64,000 bases of DNA from Cacconaster sp964598495 (GCA_964598495.1 CAZRBY010000002.1:1-64000), one strand, 5' to 3'; positions 34,877 to 43,922 are shown, numbered from the stretch's first letter. Numbers and translations: made by a program. Notes: a model not told the origin generated them from the sequence alone.

Positions 34877-35680
34877 TTAGAATTCCGGATAGACGAATCC
34901 AGGCCACTCGAAGAATTCGCAATCGATAAACGATATGCTGTCATCAAATGTGGTCGGAACGGTGCAATTTTCGAATGAAATACCTATACATCCATAACAA
35001 ACGATATTATTTTCAGATATTACCTTGCAGTCGAAAAAACGGAAATTCTCGCAATCGTTGAGCCACATGTTGCTTTCGGAACAATCACGTATAATGGAGT
35101 TTGCAACTTTAAAATTACCGGACATTACTGCCTCGATTCCGCTCGTGCCACAGCCGAAAAGGTCACAATTGTTAATGGTGACATCATCGCATACGTTAAA
35201 ACTCAGGACAGCTCCTGCACAAGAACCCTGTTCCGGATAGTGTCCCAGCTGGAGATTTTCAAGAGTTATGCCGGTACATCCGTTGAAGTTGAAAACATCT
35301 GCATAGCGGGGAGAAACATAAATCTTGGTATATTCATTCTCATCTGCTCCTTTGATAGTTAAGTTTTTCATGTTGTAAAAACCGAGCGCATGGCCGTCAT
35401 AAGCCTCTTCAACCAAAAGGCCGTTATAGTCATTTGGTACCTCCCAATCTGCATAAGCCGAGAGGGACGCCAAATAATTGGATTCGACCGCAGCGTCAAT
35501 GGCTTCCGTCAGCCAGTAAATACCTTCAGTATTATTGAGAATAATTGTGCGGTCATTACCGAGAGCCTGAATTAATTCTTCGGCATTGTTTACAGTGATT
35601 ACCACAGGCTCTTTTGTCGATTTGCAGGATGATGCCATAATAGAGATAGCAGCAATAAATAAAAGTGCGATTTTTTTCAT
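34877..35680 (-). CDS. Lipoprotein with right-handed parallel beta-helix
   Basis: A 267-residue predicted lipoprotein: signal peptide with lipobox ending MASSC, then NosD-like parallel beta-helix repeats (for example LTIKGADENEYTKIYV, ITLENLQLG, VTINNCDLFGCG, KVANSIIRDCSESNMWL). Such domains often bind or process carbohydrates; no catalytic residues are identifiable. ATG 35680 is preferred for the signal peptide, but an ATG at 35719 overlaps the antiporter stop (TAATG) and could couple translation. Lies between antiporter and hydE. Confidence 0.75.
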   Translation of the reverse strand: MKKIALLFIAAISIMASSCKSTKEPVVITVNNAEELIQALGNDRTIILNNTEGIYWLTEAIDAAVESNYLASLSAYADWEVPNDYNGLLVEEAYDGHALGFYNMKNLTIKGADENEYTKIYVSPRYADVFNFNGCTGITLENLQLGHYPEQGSCAGAVLSFNVCDDVTINNCDLFGCGTSGIEAVMSGNFKVANSIIRDCSESNMWLNDCENFRFFDCKVISENNIVCYGCIGISFENCTVPTTFDDSISFIDCEFFEWPGFVYPEF

Positions 35681-35718
35681 AGTATAAATAGGTCGTTGGT
35701 TTTCAATAACAATGAGCA

Positions 35719-37191
35719 TTAAGGTTGTAAGGCATGTTCCTGATCGGCATCGCTTTGCGATATGAGCAAAAGATGGTCGTCGGGAAGAAGTTCCAGAGTG
35801 CCGTTAGGTACCAAATAAGCGTCGCCACGCTTGATCATTATCACAAGTACACCCTGGGGAATGTTCATGTCCTTAAGTTGGTTGCCACCGGTAAGCAGCT
35901 CCTCCGTAACAATTATATCCCATAATTTGGAGTCAATTTCTTCGGGGAGTTCGATTCCGAAAAGATTGCCTTCCTTTGGAAGCTCAGTTGCCACGTTAAG
36001 CAATTTAGCAATCCAGGTAATTGTCGTGCCCTGAATCAACAATGAAAGTATGGTGATAAAAAAGACGACATTGAAGATAACATCGGATCCCTCCACTCCG
36101 GCTACTACAGGATAGGTTGCGAAAATGATGGGCACTGCACCTCTGAGACCCACCCAGGATGCAAATAACTTGGGTTTGAAAGTGGGTTTTTTGAAGGGTA
36201 AAAGCGTTATCATCACAGTCAAAGGTCGTGCAAAGAATATCATGAATAGGCCAATTAAAGTAGCAGGAAGCGCCACTTTGATCAATTGGTGAGGTTCAAC
36301 CAGCAATCCGAGGGTGAGAAATACCACAGCCTGACAGAGCCATGTGATGCCATCCATAAACCTCATGCATTCCCTCTTCCTTACAAACGGAGTGTTACCC
36401 ATTATGATGCCGGTTATATAGACCGCAAGATAGCCGTTGCCTTTAACCAACTCTGTGATGGAGAAAGTAAAGAAGACTATACTAAGCATTATGACGGGGT
36501 ATAAGGCAACGTTGTTGAGGTGGATCTTATTGATAACCCAAATTGCAGCCCTGCCTATAAGTGCACCCATCAGCAGACCTAAAACAAACTGGAGTATAAA
36601 GTTTAACACTATGCTCCATGTGCTTAATTCGCCAAACTTGCAAAACTGTATAAGTGCAATGGTGAGCATGTAGGCCATTGGGTCGTTGCTTCCACTCTCA
36701 AGTTCAAGCAAAGGGCGCAGATGATGTTTAAGGCCGACTTTCTGGGTTCTAAGGAGGTTGAAAACGGATGCCGAGTCGGTAGAGGACATAGTGGAGGCAA
36801 GCAACAAGCATAGGGCCAATGATCCCGTGAAGGAAAATGCGCCATTGCGCGTGAGCAGCCATATGAACAATCCCGTGATCAACGCCATCAGAATCACTCC
36901 AAGCGTGGATAGGGTAATACCTTGCCACATTACAGGCTTTATCTCAGAAAATCGTGTGTCCAAACCACCGGAAAAGAGGATTACGCTTAATGCGAACATC
37001 CCTATAAACTGAGCATTTTTGACATTGGAGAAATTTATGCCGATACCATCACTGCCAAAAAACATTCCCAAAATAAGGAAGAGCAACAACATCGGAACTC
37101 CTATTCTGGCACTGACACGGCTGCTTATAAAAATACTTACAAACAGTATGAGTGACCCGATGAGCAGAATGTTTTCCGAGGTAAATACCAT
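35719..37191 (-). CDS. Potassium/proton antiporter, CPA1 family with RCK-C-like tail
   Basis: A 490-residue membrane protein with about 12 helices (to residue 390) typical of NhaP2/CvrA-type cation/proton antiporters: LILGMFFGSDGIG, STDSASVFNLLR (ion-site Asp) and FASWVGLRGAVPI are visible. The last about 90 residues form a TrkA-C-like regulatory domain (GVLVIMIKRGDAYLVPNGTL). Probably exports K+ in exchange for H+. First gene of a unit with the beta-helix lipoprotein and hydE, divergent from hydF. Confidence 0.88.
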   Translation of the reverse strand: MVFTSENILLIGSLILFVSIFISSRVSARIGVPMLLLFLILGMFFGSDGIGINFSNVKNAQFIGMFALSVILFSGGLDTRFSEIKPVMWQGITLSTLGVILMALITGLFIWLLTRNGAFSFTGSLALCLLLASTMSSTDSASVFNLLRTQKVGLKHHLRPLLELESGSNDPMAYMLTIALIQFCKFGELSTWSIVLNFILQFVLGLLMGALIGRAAIWVINKIHLNNVALYPVIMLSIVFFTFSITELVKGNGYLAVYITGIIMGNTPFVRKRECMRFMDGITWLCQAVVFLTLGLLVEPHQLIKVALPATLIGLFMIFFARPLTVMITLLPFKKPTFKPKLFASWVGLRGAVPIIFATYPVVAGVEGSDVIFNVVFFITILSLLIQGTTITWIAKLLNVATELPKEGNLFGIELPEEIDSKLWDIIVTEELLTGGNQLKDMNIPQGVLVIMIKRGDAYLVPNGTLELLPDDHLLLISQSDADQEHALQP

Positions 37192-37218
37192 AATACTAGC
37201 GTTTGCCTAATAAGTTTA

Positions 37219-37247
37219 CAAAAATACTCATTTTATTATTAAATTTG
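37219..37247. promoter_or_regulatory. Divergent -7 elements (antiporter / hydF)
   Basis: Minus strand TATTTTTG (37219-37226) faces the antiporter ATG 37191; plus strand TAAATTTG (37240-37247) faces hydF ATG 37272. A degenerate TTTA (37215-37218) stands 21 bases before the plus element. Confidence 0.5.
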
Positions 37248-37271
37248 TAATCAAAACAAAAAATAGAACAA

Positions 37272-38471
37272 ATGAGCATACGGACAATAGTTATCTTCGG
37301 CAGGAGGAATACAGGTAAGAGCTCCCTTATAAACTCTCTTACAGGTCAGCAAACAGCAATTGTATCCGATATCCCCGGCACAACCACAGACCCTGTACGC
37401 AAAAGGGTCGAGCTCCCCGGCATCGGAATTTCCAATATCATAGACACTGCGGGCCTCGACGATACGGGCACCCTTGGGGAAAGAAGAGTTGCAAAGAGTC
37501 TTGAAACAATGGATTCGGCGGATCTGGCGCTAATTCTCTTTACGAATAACTCATTCACCTCTCTGGAGCGTGAGCTTGCAGAGAATCTGAAGGAGTTGGA
37601 AATACCCTTCATTCTGGTGCATAACAAAAGCGACATCTCACCGCTGGATCCCAAACTTTTGGCAGATCTTTCGGCTGAGTACGGTTATGTGGTGGAGTAC
37701 ACCTGCGTTGAGAACAATACTGAAGTTGCAGAGGAGTACCGTTCGGAACTTGTTGCGGAGATAGAACAGGTACTTGCAACTCTGGATGATGTAGAGAGAC
37801 CTATGCTTGAGGGTCTTGTATCGGTTTCGGACAATGTGCTGCTGGTTTGTCCGATAGATGAGGGAGCGCCTCATGGACGACTGATTCTTCCTCAGGTGAC
37901 GGCCATAAGGGAGGTGCTGGATGCCGGTGCTGTGGCCACCGTACTTCAGCCGCCGGCTCTTGAAGCGCATTTAGCTAAGGGAGTGCTGCCGGATTTGGTG
38001 GTTACCGACAGTCAGTTTTTTGCTCAGGTAGCGGCTGTCGTGCCTGAGGAGGTACCATTGACCTCTTTCAGTATGTTGCTCTCCCGCAGTAAAGGTCCTT
38101 TCCAAGCACTTTTGGATGGTGTTCGGGTGCTTGGAGATCTTAAGGACGGCGATAGGATACTTATGTTGGAGTCCTGCACCCATCATGCTTCCTGCGATGA
38201 TATCGGAAGAGTGAAGATTCCTACTCTGATACGTAAGGTGAGCGGGAAGAAAATTGATTTCGATTTCATTTCCGGAATGGACCCGATAGTGACTGGTGAG
38301 GGGAGGAACTACCGGCTTGCCATCCAATGTGGAGGCTGTATGGTCACGGCAACGCAATTACGCCGTCGTCTATCCAGAGTAATGCGTGATGGGATTCCGG
38401 TAACAAACTACGGTATGGCTATAGCCTATCTAAGCGGAATACTTGACAGGGCTGTAGCACCGTTAATTTAG
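37272..38471 (+). CDS. hydF: [FeFe]-hydrogenase maturase HydF (GTPase scaffold)
   Basis: HydF is the GTP-binding scaffold on which the H-cluster two-iron unit is finished. The 399-residue protein has an Era-like G domain (G1 GRRNTGKS residues 10-17, G3 DTAGLDD, G4 HNKSD) and the C-terminal iron-sulfur ligands in SCTHHASCDDIGR and QCGGCMVT. Length matches the family. It stands alone on the plus strand; a dispersed repeat begins 5 bases after its stop. Confidence 0.95.
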   Translation: MSIRTIVIFGRRNTGKSSLINSLTGQQTAIVSDIPGTTTDPVRKRVELPGIGISNIIDTAGLDDTGTLGERRVAKSLETMDSADLALILFTNNSFTSLERELAENLKELEIPFILVHNKSDISPLDPKLLADLSAEYGYVVEYTCVENNTEVAEEYRSELVAEIEQVLATLDDVERPMLEGLVSVSDNVLLVCPIDEGAPHGRLILPQVTAIREVLDAGAVATVLQPPALEAHLAKGVLPDLVVTDSQFFAQVAAVVPEEVPLTSFSMLLSRSKGPFQALLDGVRVLGDLKDGDRILMLESCTHHASCDDIGRVKIPTLIRKVSGKKIDFDFISGMDPIVTGEGRNYRLAIQCGGCMVTATQLRRRLSRVMRDGIPVTNYGMAIAYLSGILDRAVAPLI

Positions 38472-38476
38472 TGGTA

Positions 38477-38504
38477 CGGGTTACGAGTTGCGGGGTACGG
38501 GGTG
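38477..38504. repeat. Dispersed 28-base element, copy A
   Basis: A GT-rich 28-base unit starting CGGGTTACGAGTTGCG, placed 5 bases after the hydF stop. The copy at 53113-53140, just after the clpP stop, matches at 26 of 28 positions. It is followed by GTGTGGTGTGTAG, similar to the TAGTG and GTGTAGT arrays elsewhere. Confidence 0.75.
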
Positions 38505-38542
38505 AATGTGTGGTGTGTAGTACCGTCAAAACACTATCCGAT

Positions 38543-39715
38543 CTATCTGAGTCTCCATTTTGTAAAATGTTTCTTTGCGCTGACGAAATAGAATAAAACC
38601 CCCAGAGCGTTGACTACGCTCATCACCATAAATGCTGCATTGTATCCTAAATGTTCGGCGACCACCCCTCCGATAAGTATTCCTATCCCAATACCGAGAT
38701 CCCAGGAGACATATAGTGTAGAGTTGGCGGTACCCCTGCGGTCATTGGTGGTCAGATTCAGAAACATTGTCTGAAAAGCGGGAAACATCCTGTCGTTTCC
38801 AAGACCTATAATCAGCGCTGCGCCGTAATAACTCCATTCTTTGTGCACAAGAGTAAAAAGCAGATAGCCGGTGAGTGAAATCACCACTCCCATAGAGGCA
38901 TTTTGCATTATTTTTCCATCTCTGAGGGCACGTCCGCCGGCAATGCGAGATATGATAAGTCCTACTGAAAGCAACATGAAAAATAGTCCCGTACCGCTTG
39001 TAATACCGAGTTCATCCTTGCCGTAGATGGCAATATATGTGGATAGGACCCCATATGCAAAGCTGAAAGAGGCCATGCAGAGGCCAAGTTTCCAGCCTTT
39101 GATGAGTAGAAATCGGTCGAGCGAAATAGGCGGCCTTACTATTTTCTCGCGTTCTCTGAGCCGTACCGACATAGTGCAAATCAGAGCGAGCGCCGAGATT
39201 CCGATTGCAACGGCAAAGAGTGTATTATAGCTGTGCGTTGCTCCGTAAATGAGCACGGCTACCGTGGGGCTGATGGCACTGGCCAAATTGTTGCTCAGTC
39301 CGTAGTATCCTATTCCCTCAGCCCTTCTGGAGGTCGGCAAGACGTCTATAGCCACAGTACTGTTGGACACTGTCGCCGCACCAAAAGGGGCTCCGTGTAA
39401 GGTTCTGACTATTGCGAAGAGCAGCAAAGAACCACTTATCGGATATCCTATAAATATGATAAATACCAGTGCAAAGCAGATTACCTGAACCAGTTTTCTG
39501 GGAAAACTATCTACGATATAGCCGCTGAAAGGTCTTACGAGCAGAGCGGTGATGGTGTATCCTGAGAGTACCAGACCTATCATCTGTTTGTCGGCCCCGA
39601 AAGTTTCGCTCAGATAGATGGGAAAGAGCGGCGTAAGCAGCATAAAGGAAAAGTAGAGCAGGAAATTCGAGCTCCACACTTGGATATAATTGCTGTTCCA
39701 TAGTCTCTCTTTCAT
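38543..39715 (-). CDS. Major facilitator superfamily transporter
   Basis: A 390-residue 12-helix MFS transporter, with the loop 2-3 signature region GYIVDSFPRKLVQ and paired six-helix halves. The start is ATG 39715 (MKERLWNSNYIQ); the earlier frame start at 39742 lies within the promoter element (39740-39747). No specific substrate can be read from the sequence; proteins of this type include drug and sugar exporters. It stands between hydF and the response regulator with no clear partner. Confidence 0.85.
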   Translation of the reverse strand: MKERLWNSNYIQVWSSNFLLYFSFMLLTPLFPIYLSETFGADKQMIGLVLSGYTITALLVRPFSGYIVDSFPRKLVQVICFALVFIIFIGYPISGSLLLFAIVRTLHGAPFGAATVSNSTVAIDVLPTSRRAEGIGYYGLSNNLASAISPTVAVLIYGATHSYNTLFAVAIGISALALICTMSVRLREREKIVRPPISLDRFLLIKGWKLGLCMASFSFAYGVLSTYIAIYGKDELGITSGTGLFFMLLSVGLIISRIAGGRALRDGKIMQNASMGVVISLTGYLLFTLVHKEWSYYGAALIIGLGNDRMFPAFQTMFLNLTTNDRRGTANSTLYVSWDLGIGIGILIGGVVAEHLGYNAAFMVMSVVNALGVLFYFVSAKKHFTKWRLR

Positions 39716-39739
39716 ACGAAAAATCACTAAAAAAGCGCC

Positions 39740-39747
39740 CAAAGGTA
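39740..39747 (-). promoter_or_regulatory. -7 element for the MFS gene
   Basis: TACCTTTG on the minus strand, 24 bases before ATG 39715. It decides the start, since the upstream in-frame start at 39742 would be within the promoter. No good TTG is seen 20 bases upstream. Confidence 0.5.
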
Positions 39748-39822
39748 GGTATAATAATTGAGTTCCGGATTTTTAGCGTTTCGTATTTAGTAAATCAGTA
39801 AAACAGGACTTGTAATACTTTT

Positions 39823-40551
39823 TTAGGATAGTATTTCCTTTAGCATATCATATGTCCTTTTTGAAATAGAAAGATCATATGTCGAATTAAGTGTTACCAG
39901 CGAACAAGTGAAAGTCTTGGAGTTGAGTTTGCGTATATATTTTTTGTTGATTATTAAACTGCGTCCTGCTCGTATAAAAACCGGACTGTTCAATTTTTTT
40001 TCTATATCGCCCAGACGTTCGAAAATCAACTCCTTTTTGCCGTGGAGCAGTTGTATTTGTGCATAATTACCATCAGCTTCAACAAAGACGATATCATCAT
40101 CCGATGCGATAAGCTGTGAATGGAGTGTGCGGAACGAAAATATTTTTTTTTGAGAAGCCTGCTTTATCTCTTTCTCTTCTTGAATCCTTTTTTTTGCTTT
40201 TTCGACGGCTTGTGCCAACTCAACGATACTTATAGGTTTGTTCAGGTAATCCGTGGCCGAAAACTTAATGGCTTTCAATAAATATCCGGGATCGGTATAA
40301 GCAGTTGTGAATATAATTTGTGGCAATTTTCCTGTTTTTTGCAACTGTTCCAACAACCACATCGAGTTTTGTCCCGGAAGCTGGATGTCCAGAAACAAGA
40401 ATTGCGGTTTATTCCGTAATATAATTTCCAAGGCAGATTCTGCATCTTCGCACATTGCCAAAATGTCGATATCCGGATGATAGGTTTCGAGCTTCGATTT
40501 CAACGATAAGCGGGGGAGTTCTTCATCCTCTACAATTATACAGGTGTACAT
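39823..40551 (-). CDS. LytTR-family response regulator
   Basis: A 242-residue regulator: receiver domain (about residues 1-120) with the phospho-acceptor Asp55 in LFLDIQLPG and the Lys in YLNKPI, a short coiled linker, and a C-terminal LytTR DNA-binding domain (about 145-242) with FVEADGNYAQIQLLHGKK and RSLIINKKYI. It lies 15 bases after the sensor kinase gene, so the two form one unit. DNA is visibly AT-richer than the housekeeping neighbours. The likely binding sites are the TTCGT repeats at 43571-43624. Confidence 0.92.
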   Translation of the reverse strand: MYTCIIVEDEELPRLSLKSKLETYHPDIDILAMCEDAESALEIILRNKPQFLFLDIQLPGQNSMWLLEQLQKTGKLPQIIFTTAYTDPGYLLKAIKFSATDYLNKPISIVELAQAVEKAKKRIQEEKEIKQASQKKIFSFRTLHSQLIASDDDIVFVEADGNYAQIQLLHGKKELIFERLGDIEKKLNSPVFIRAGRSLIINKKYIRKLNSKTFTCSLVTLNSTYDLSISKRTYDMLKEILS

Positions 40552-40566
40552 TATTCAAAACTCTTT

Positions 40567-43473
40567 TTAAATATATTCATAATTATAGGGAACATAAAGT
40601 TCAAACCTTGTTCCTGTTGCACTGCCATATTCATCAGTCAGATCCACTACTTTATATTCTATTTTTTCACTGTTTTGCTGGTTGTAAAGCTCTATTTGGC
40701 GGGAAAGGATATTTAAACCTTGGCCTTTGCGATTTTGTGCAATGTTTTTCTGCTCAGAAACAGCGCGTCCCACGCCATCGTCTTCCACCGAAATACGTAC
40801 GCCGCTATTTTCATTTTTAATTGAAATTGTTACTTTGCCTGCCTTAATTTTTCCCCGTACCCCATGTTTTATGGCATTTTCGGCGAAAGTGTGCAATACC
40901 ATATTAGGTATCATGATATTCTGATCAACATTACTGTCTATGTCAATATCATATGAAAGTTTGTCGCCATATCGCATTTTTTCCAATTCAAGATACATAC
41001 TTACATACTCCAACTCATCCTTGAGGGAGCGTTGCGCTTTATCAATATCGTGCAGCGTAATGTTGGTGAAACGAGAGTAAGTTGTAAGCAGTTCGTTGGC
41101 TTCTTCCTTCGATTTGGTCATAATGAAATACTCGATTCCGGCCAAAACATTGCTATTGAAGTGAGGAATGGATTTCAAACGTACGCTTTGTACGCGAAGT
41201 TCGTTCATCTCTTTTTCACGATTGGCTTTGCGAATCTCCTTTTCGTGCTCACGTCGCTGATACCTGATGGCGAGCGAAGCTATAATCGCCGCCAAGAGTG
41301 TAAAAGCAACTATTTTACAAAATAGTGTCTGCCAAAATGCTGGTTTTATGTGAATCGGCAACGAAACCGTTTCTGTTTCTGTTTCTTGCGTTCCGGCATT
41401 GCATTTAATTTCAAAAACATAACGTCCGGGAGGCAAATTGTTATATGTAATTTCACGTTCTGCTATCGGTTGCGACCATTCAGACTGGAAACCTTGCATT
41501 CGGTATTGGTAGCGGACATTTTGAGCTTGTGAGTATGATAGTCCTATAAATTTTATTCGAATGTTTTTGTCCGTATGTTTCAACTTGATGTCAGATGTGT
41601 TTTGTTTTTCCCAATGGACATTGTTTTTTGACGTTAAAAACGAAAGAATATAGAGTTTCGGCGGTATCTGTTTTATCAACAATTCTTCGGGATTGAATTT
41701 TACCAAACAAGTTACGGAGGGCAACCACACGTTGCCGTTGTTATCCTGCACCATGGACGACCGCATAATCTCTTTTCCCGTAAAGCCGTTTTGGTTGTCA
41801 TATAATATGATTTGCTTGCATTCCGTGTCTGAAATATAAATTCCCGACGATGTGCCGACGATTAAATAATTATCACGAGTAAATAAAATGGTCTCGATGG
41901 ATGAAGCATAGGTGTGTATCAACTTCACACTATCTTTTTCAGCCCGTAGCAAACGATTTTCAGATGCCAGCCAAACATTTCCTTCGTTGTCTTTTTCAAA
42001 AACCAAAGCAGGTTTCAGCAAGTCGTTGCTAATCAGTTTAATTTCATTTTTCGCAATTAATGTAACTCCTTTTCCGCCGCCACACCATAAGTTTCCGTTT
42101 TTATCTTCACATATTTTTGAATGGATGTCTTGTAAAAGAGTATCGGTAGTGAGTGTTTTAAGAAATTTGCCATCCGGTGTAAAAAATTGAATACCATCTC
42201 GCCCACCTGCTACTAAATTTCCATCGAATAATGTTTGAACAAACTCATAGTTTTGGACCGGAAGATTCAACCAACACTTGTTCTCTCCGCTTATTTTCAA
42301 GACTTTGCCTGCTCCAACCAAAAACAAATCGTTATTCTTTTTCGTAAAATAGGGATTGAAAAAGTAGCCGAGTTCATTTGGCGGATATGAAATTTCCGTA
42401 GCTGACATTTCATTAAATCTAATGAGTTTACCATCGTAACTTCCCACTATTATATCGTTATTATCGTCAACTACTATTCCACGCACTACGTCGTTTTTGT
42501 TTTGCAACCAATAGTTTTTAAATTGAAATTGAAAAAGATTGAATAGGCCTTCATAGGTGGTTACCCATAAATTTCCTTCGGTGTCTATAAGCATATCAGT
42601 AATTTGATTCACACCACTGAAGATTGTCTCTATTTCATTGTCTGCCAGCCGATAAACGGCAACATTATCCGAAAAAAGCAATCCGCCCTTTTTGTCTATG
42701 CAGATATTTACGTTGTTCACATCAGCACCAACGGATAAACTTTTTACCAATTCTATTTTATCCTGATGGATACGGTATAGACCATTTTCCGTGATAAACC
42801 AAATATCGCCTTGGTATTGAATAAAATTGCGAACAAAATAATTTGAGTAAAAAGCTATTCTTGTTCCTTTGAAAGATAAAACACTGATCCCGTCACTCAT
42901 TGGCACGTATATTTCCTTCTGCTTTTCATCAATGAAAATCCGTCCCGAAAACATATCCACCTTTTCAAAATCAGGATGTTCCAAAATTTTTACAAATCCG
43001 GTATCACTCAATTCAAACAGAGCTTTTTCGTCAGAATAATTCTTATTTAGCAATACGTATTTTGAAGGTAGTTTCGTGTGATTGTTTTTATATGAGAAAT
43101 AACCTTTGGGAAGTTTTGTGGTTTTAACTGTGTCAGCCTCTTTGTCCAACGTGTAAAGGTCGAACCCGTATGCGTTTACCTCTTCATTTTGGTTTTCAGA
43201 TATTCGTGAAATGTTGGTAAATCTGCCCTCCAAGTATCTATGAAATGTAAAACCGTCGTATTTGGCAATACCACCGCTGCAACCTACCCAAATAAATCCT
43301 TTGCTATCCTGAAAAACAGATTCGAGCGAGTAAGATGGCAAGCCGTCATCAGTGGTATAATGCCGATAGGAATATTCTGACGTGATCAGGTTTTCCTGAG
43401 CGTAGATGTTTTGCAGAAACAAGAGACTTGAAATTGTAATAACAGTGCGTAAAAAGAAGCGTAATCTACACAT
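40567..43473 (-). CDS. Propeller-type sensor histidine kinase (LytS-like)
   Basis: A 968-residue sensor: signal peptide, an extracytoplasmic two-component-regulator beta-propeller (about residues 30-610) with blade motifs such as DSKGFIWVGCSGG and DTEGNLWVTTYEGL, a Y_Y_Y-type beta domain (about 620-700; NLPPGRYVFEIKC), one transmembrane helix at about 712-735, and a LytS-type kinase domain. The phospho-acceptor box reads IPHFNSNVLAG (His about 771) instead of the usual NPHFLFN; the ATPase has NAIKHGV, EDDGVGR and GQGLNILSRQ. It senses an extracellular ligand of unknown nature and should phosphorylate the adjacent LytTR regulator. Confidence 0.9.
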   Translation of the reverse strand: MCRLRFFLRTVITISSLLFLQNIYAQENLITSEYSYRHYTTDDGLPSYSLESVFQDSKGFIWVGCSGGIAKYDGFTFHRYLEGRFTNISRISENQNEEVNAYGFDLYTLDKEADTVKTTKLPKGYFSYKNNHTKLPSKYVLLNKNYSDEKALFELSDTGFVKILEHPDFEKVDMFSGRIFIDEKQKEIYVPMSDGISVLSFKGTRIAFYSNYFVRNFIQYQGDIWFITENGLYRIHQDKIELVKSLSVGADVNNVNICIDKKGGLLFSDNVAVYRLADNEIETIFSGVNQITDMLIDTEGNLWVTTYEGLFNLFQFQFKNYWLQNKNDVVRGIVVDDNNDIIVGSYDGKLIRFNEMSATEISYPPNELGYFFNPYFTKKNNDLFLVGAGKVLKISGENKCWLNLPVQNYEFVQTLFDGNLVAGGRDGIQFFTPDGKFLKTLTTDTLLQDIHSKICEDKNGNLWCGGGKGVTLIAKNEIKLISNDLLKPALVFEKDNEGNVWLASENRLLRAEKDSVKLIHTYASSIETILFTRDNYLIVGTSSGIYISDTECKQIILYDNQNGFTGKEIMRSSMVQDNNGNVWLPSVTCLVKFNPEELLIKQIPPKLYILSFLTSKNNVHWEKQNTSDIKLKHTDKNIRIKFIGLSYSQAQNVRYQYRMQGFQSEWSQPIAEREITYNNLPPGRYVFEIKCNAGTQETETETVSLPIHIKPAFWQTLFCKIVAFTLLAAIIASLAIRYQRREHEKEIRKANREKEMNELRVQSVRLKSIPHFNSNVLAGIEYFIMTKSKEEANELLTTYSRFTNITLHDIDKAQRSLKDELEYVSMYLELEKMRYGDKLSYDIDIDSNVDQNIMIPNMVLHTFAENAIKHGVRGKIKAGKVTISIKNENSGVRISVEDDGVGRAVSEQKNIAQNRKGQGLNILSRQIELYNQQNSEKIEYKVVDLTDEYGSATGTRFELYVPYNYEYI

Positions 43474-43507
43474 AAAGGAGGCTTTGGCAATTATTTCATA
43501 CTATCTG

Positions 43508-43515
43508 CAAAGATA
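43508..43515 (-). promoter_or_regulatory. -7 element for the kinase-regulator unit
   Basis: TATCTTTG on the minus strand, 34 bases before ATG 43473. No clear TTG lies 19-21 bases upstream, which would suit a promoter that depends on an activator. Confidence 0.5.
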
Positions 43516-43570
43516 CAGAGTTTTAAATGATTAACTCTACTTTTTACTTAAAAAACGCAGGTGCTATTTT

Positions 43571-43624
43571 TCGGTTCGTGTATAAAATCGAGAGTTTCGT
43601 GTAACGCCAAAGTAAGTTCGTAAA
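43571..43624. promoter_or_regulatory. Candidate LytTR operator: three TTCGT repeats, 21-base period
   Basis: TTCGT occurs at 43575, 43596 and 43617, exactly 21 bases apart, placing the sites on one face of the helix. In context they read GGTTCGTGTA, GTTTCGTGTA and AGTTCGTAAA. LytTR regulators are known to bind 9-base direct repeats with about 12 bases between them (about 21 centre to centre), consensus [TA][AC][CA]GTTN[AG][TG]; TAAGTTCGT (43613-43621) fits it fully and TCGGTTCGT (43571-43579) at 8 of 9. Assignment to the adjacent regulator is inference. Confidence 0.55.
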
Positions 43625-43760
43625 ATAGCTCTTTAAAGCATTGCGAAAATTTCTATTACTTACTAAAATTGCAATATATAAAGCAGATATAATTGATTAT
43701 TTAATAGCCGGACCATGAATTTTAATTGTAAAAATAAATGTGATACGGCATGAGCACAAT

Positions 43761-43922
43761 ATGAATACAGAAATGAAAACCGAACAAATCAATCAACGAC
43801 AAGCCGCGGTTGAGCCCTACGTGGCTCCCGATATTGAAGTTATCGACATCGAGTTGCAGCAAAACATCCTCTTTACAGGTTCAACTTTACCTCCCGATCC
43901 TGGTGACGGAGGCGATTTATAA
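43761..43922 (+). CDS. Small acidic peptide with Pro/Gly/Asp-rich C-terminus
   Basis: A 53-residue product from ATG 43761 (a GTG at 43740 or ATG 43773 are alternatives). It has a polar N-terminal half, a central hydrophobic-acidic stretch APDIEVIDIELQQNILF and a tail TGSTLPPDPGDGGDL. There is no signal peptide or membrane helix. The pattern (aromatic, then APxIEVIxIE, then a Gly/Asp-rich end) resembles small uncharacterised Bacteroidota peptides that I recall near regulatory genes; this is recollection, not a search result. It lies 9 bases before the LRR lipoprotein gene and downstream of the putative LytTR sites. A precursor of an exported peptide is possible. Confidence 0.65.
   Translation: MNTEMKTEQINQRQAAVEPYVAPDIEVIDIELQQNILFTGSTLPPDPGDGGDL

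Noticed and set aside
34869..34947. Longer start for hydE at 34947.
   Set aside because: The extra 26 residues come from within the beta-helix gene and do not resemble HydE; ATG 34869 gives the family length.
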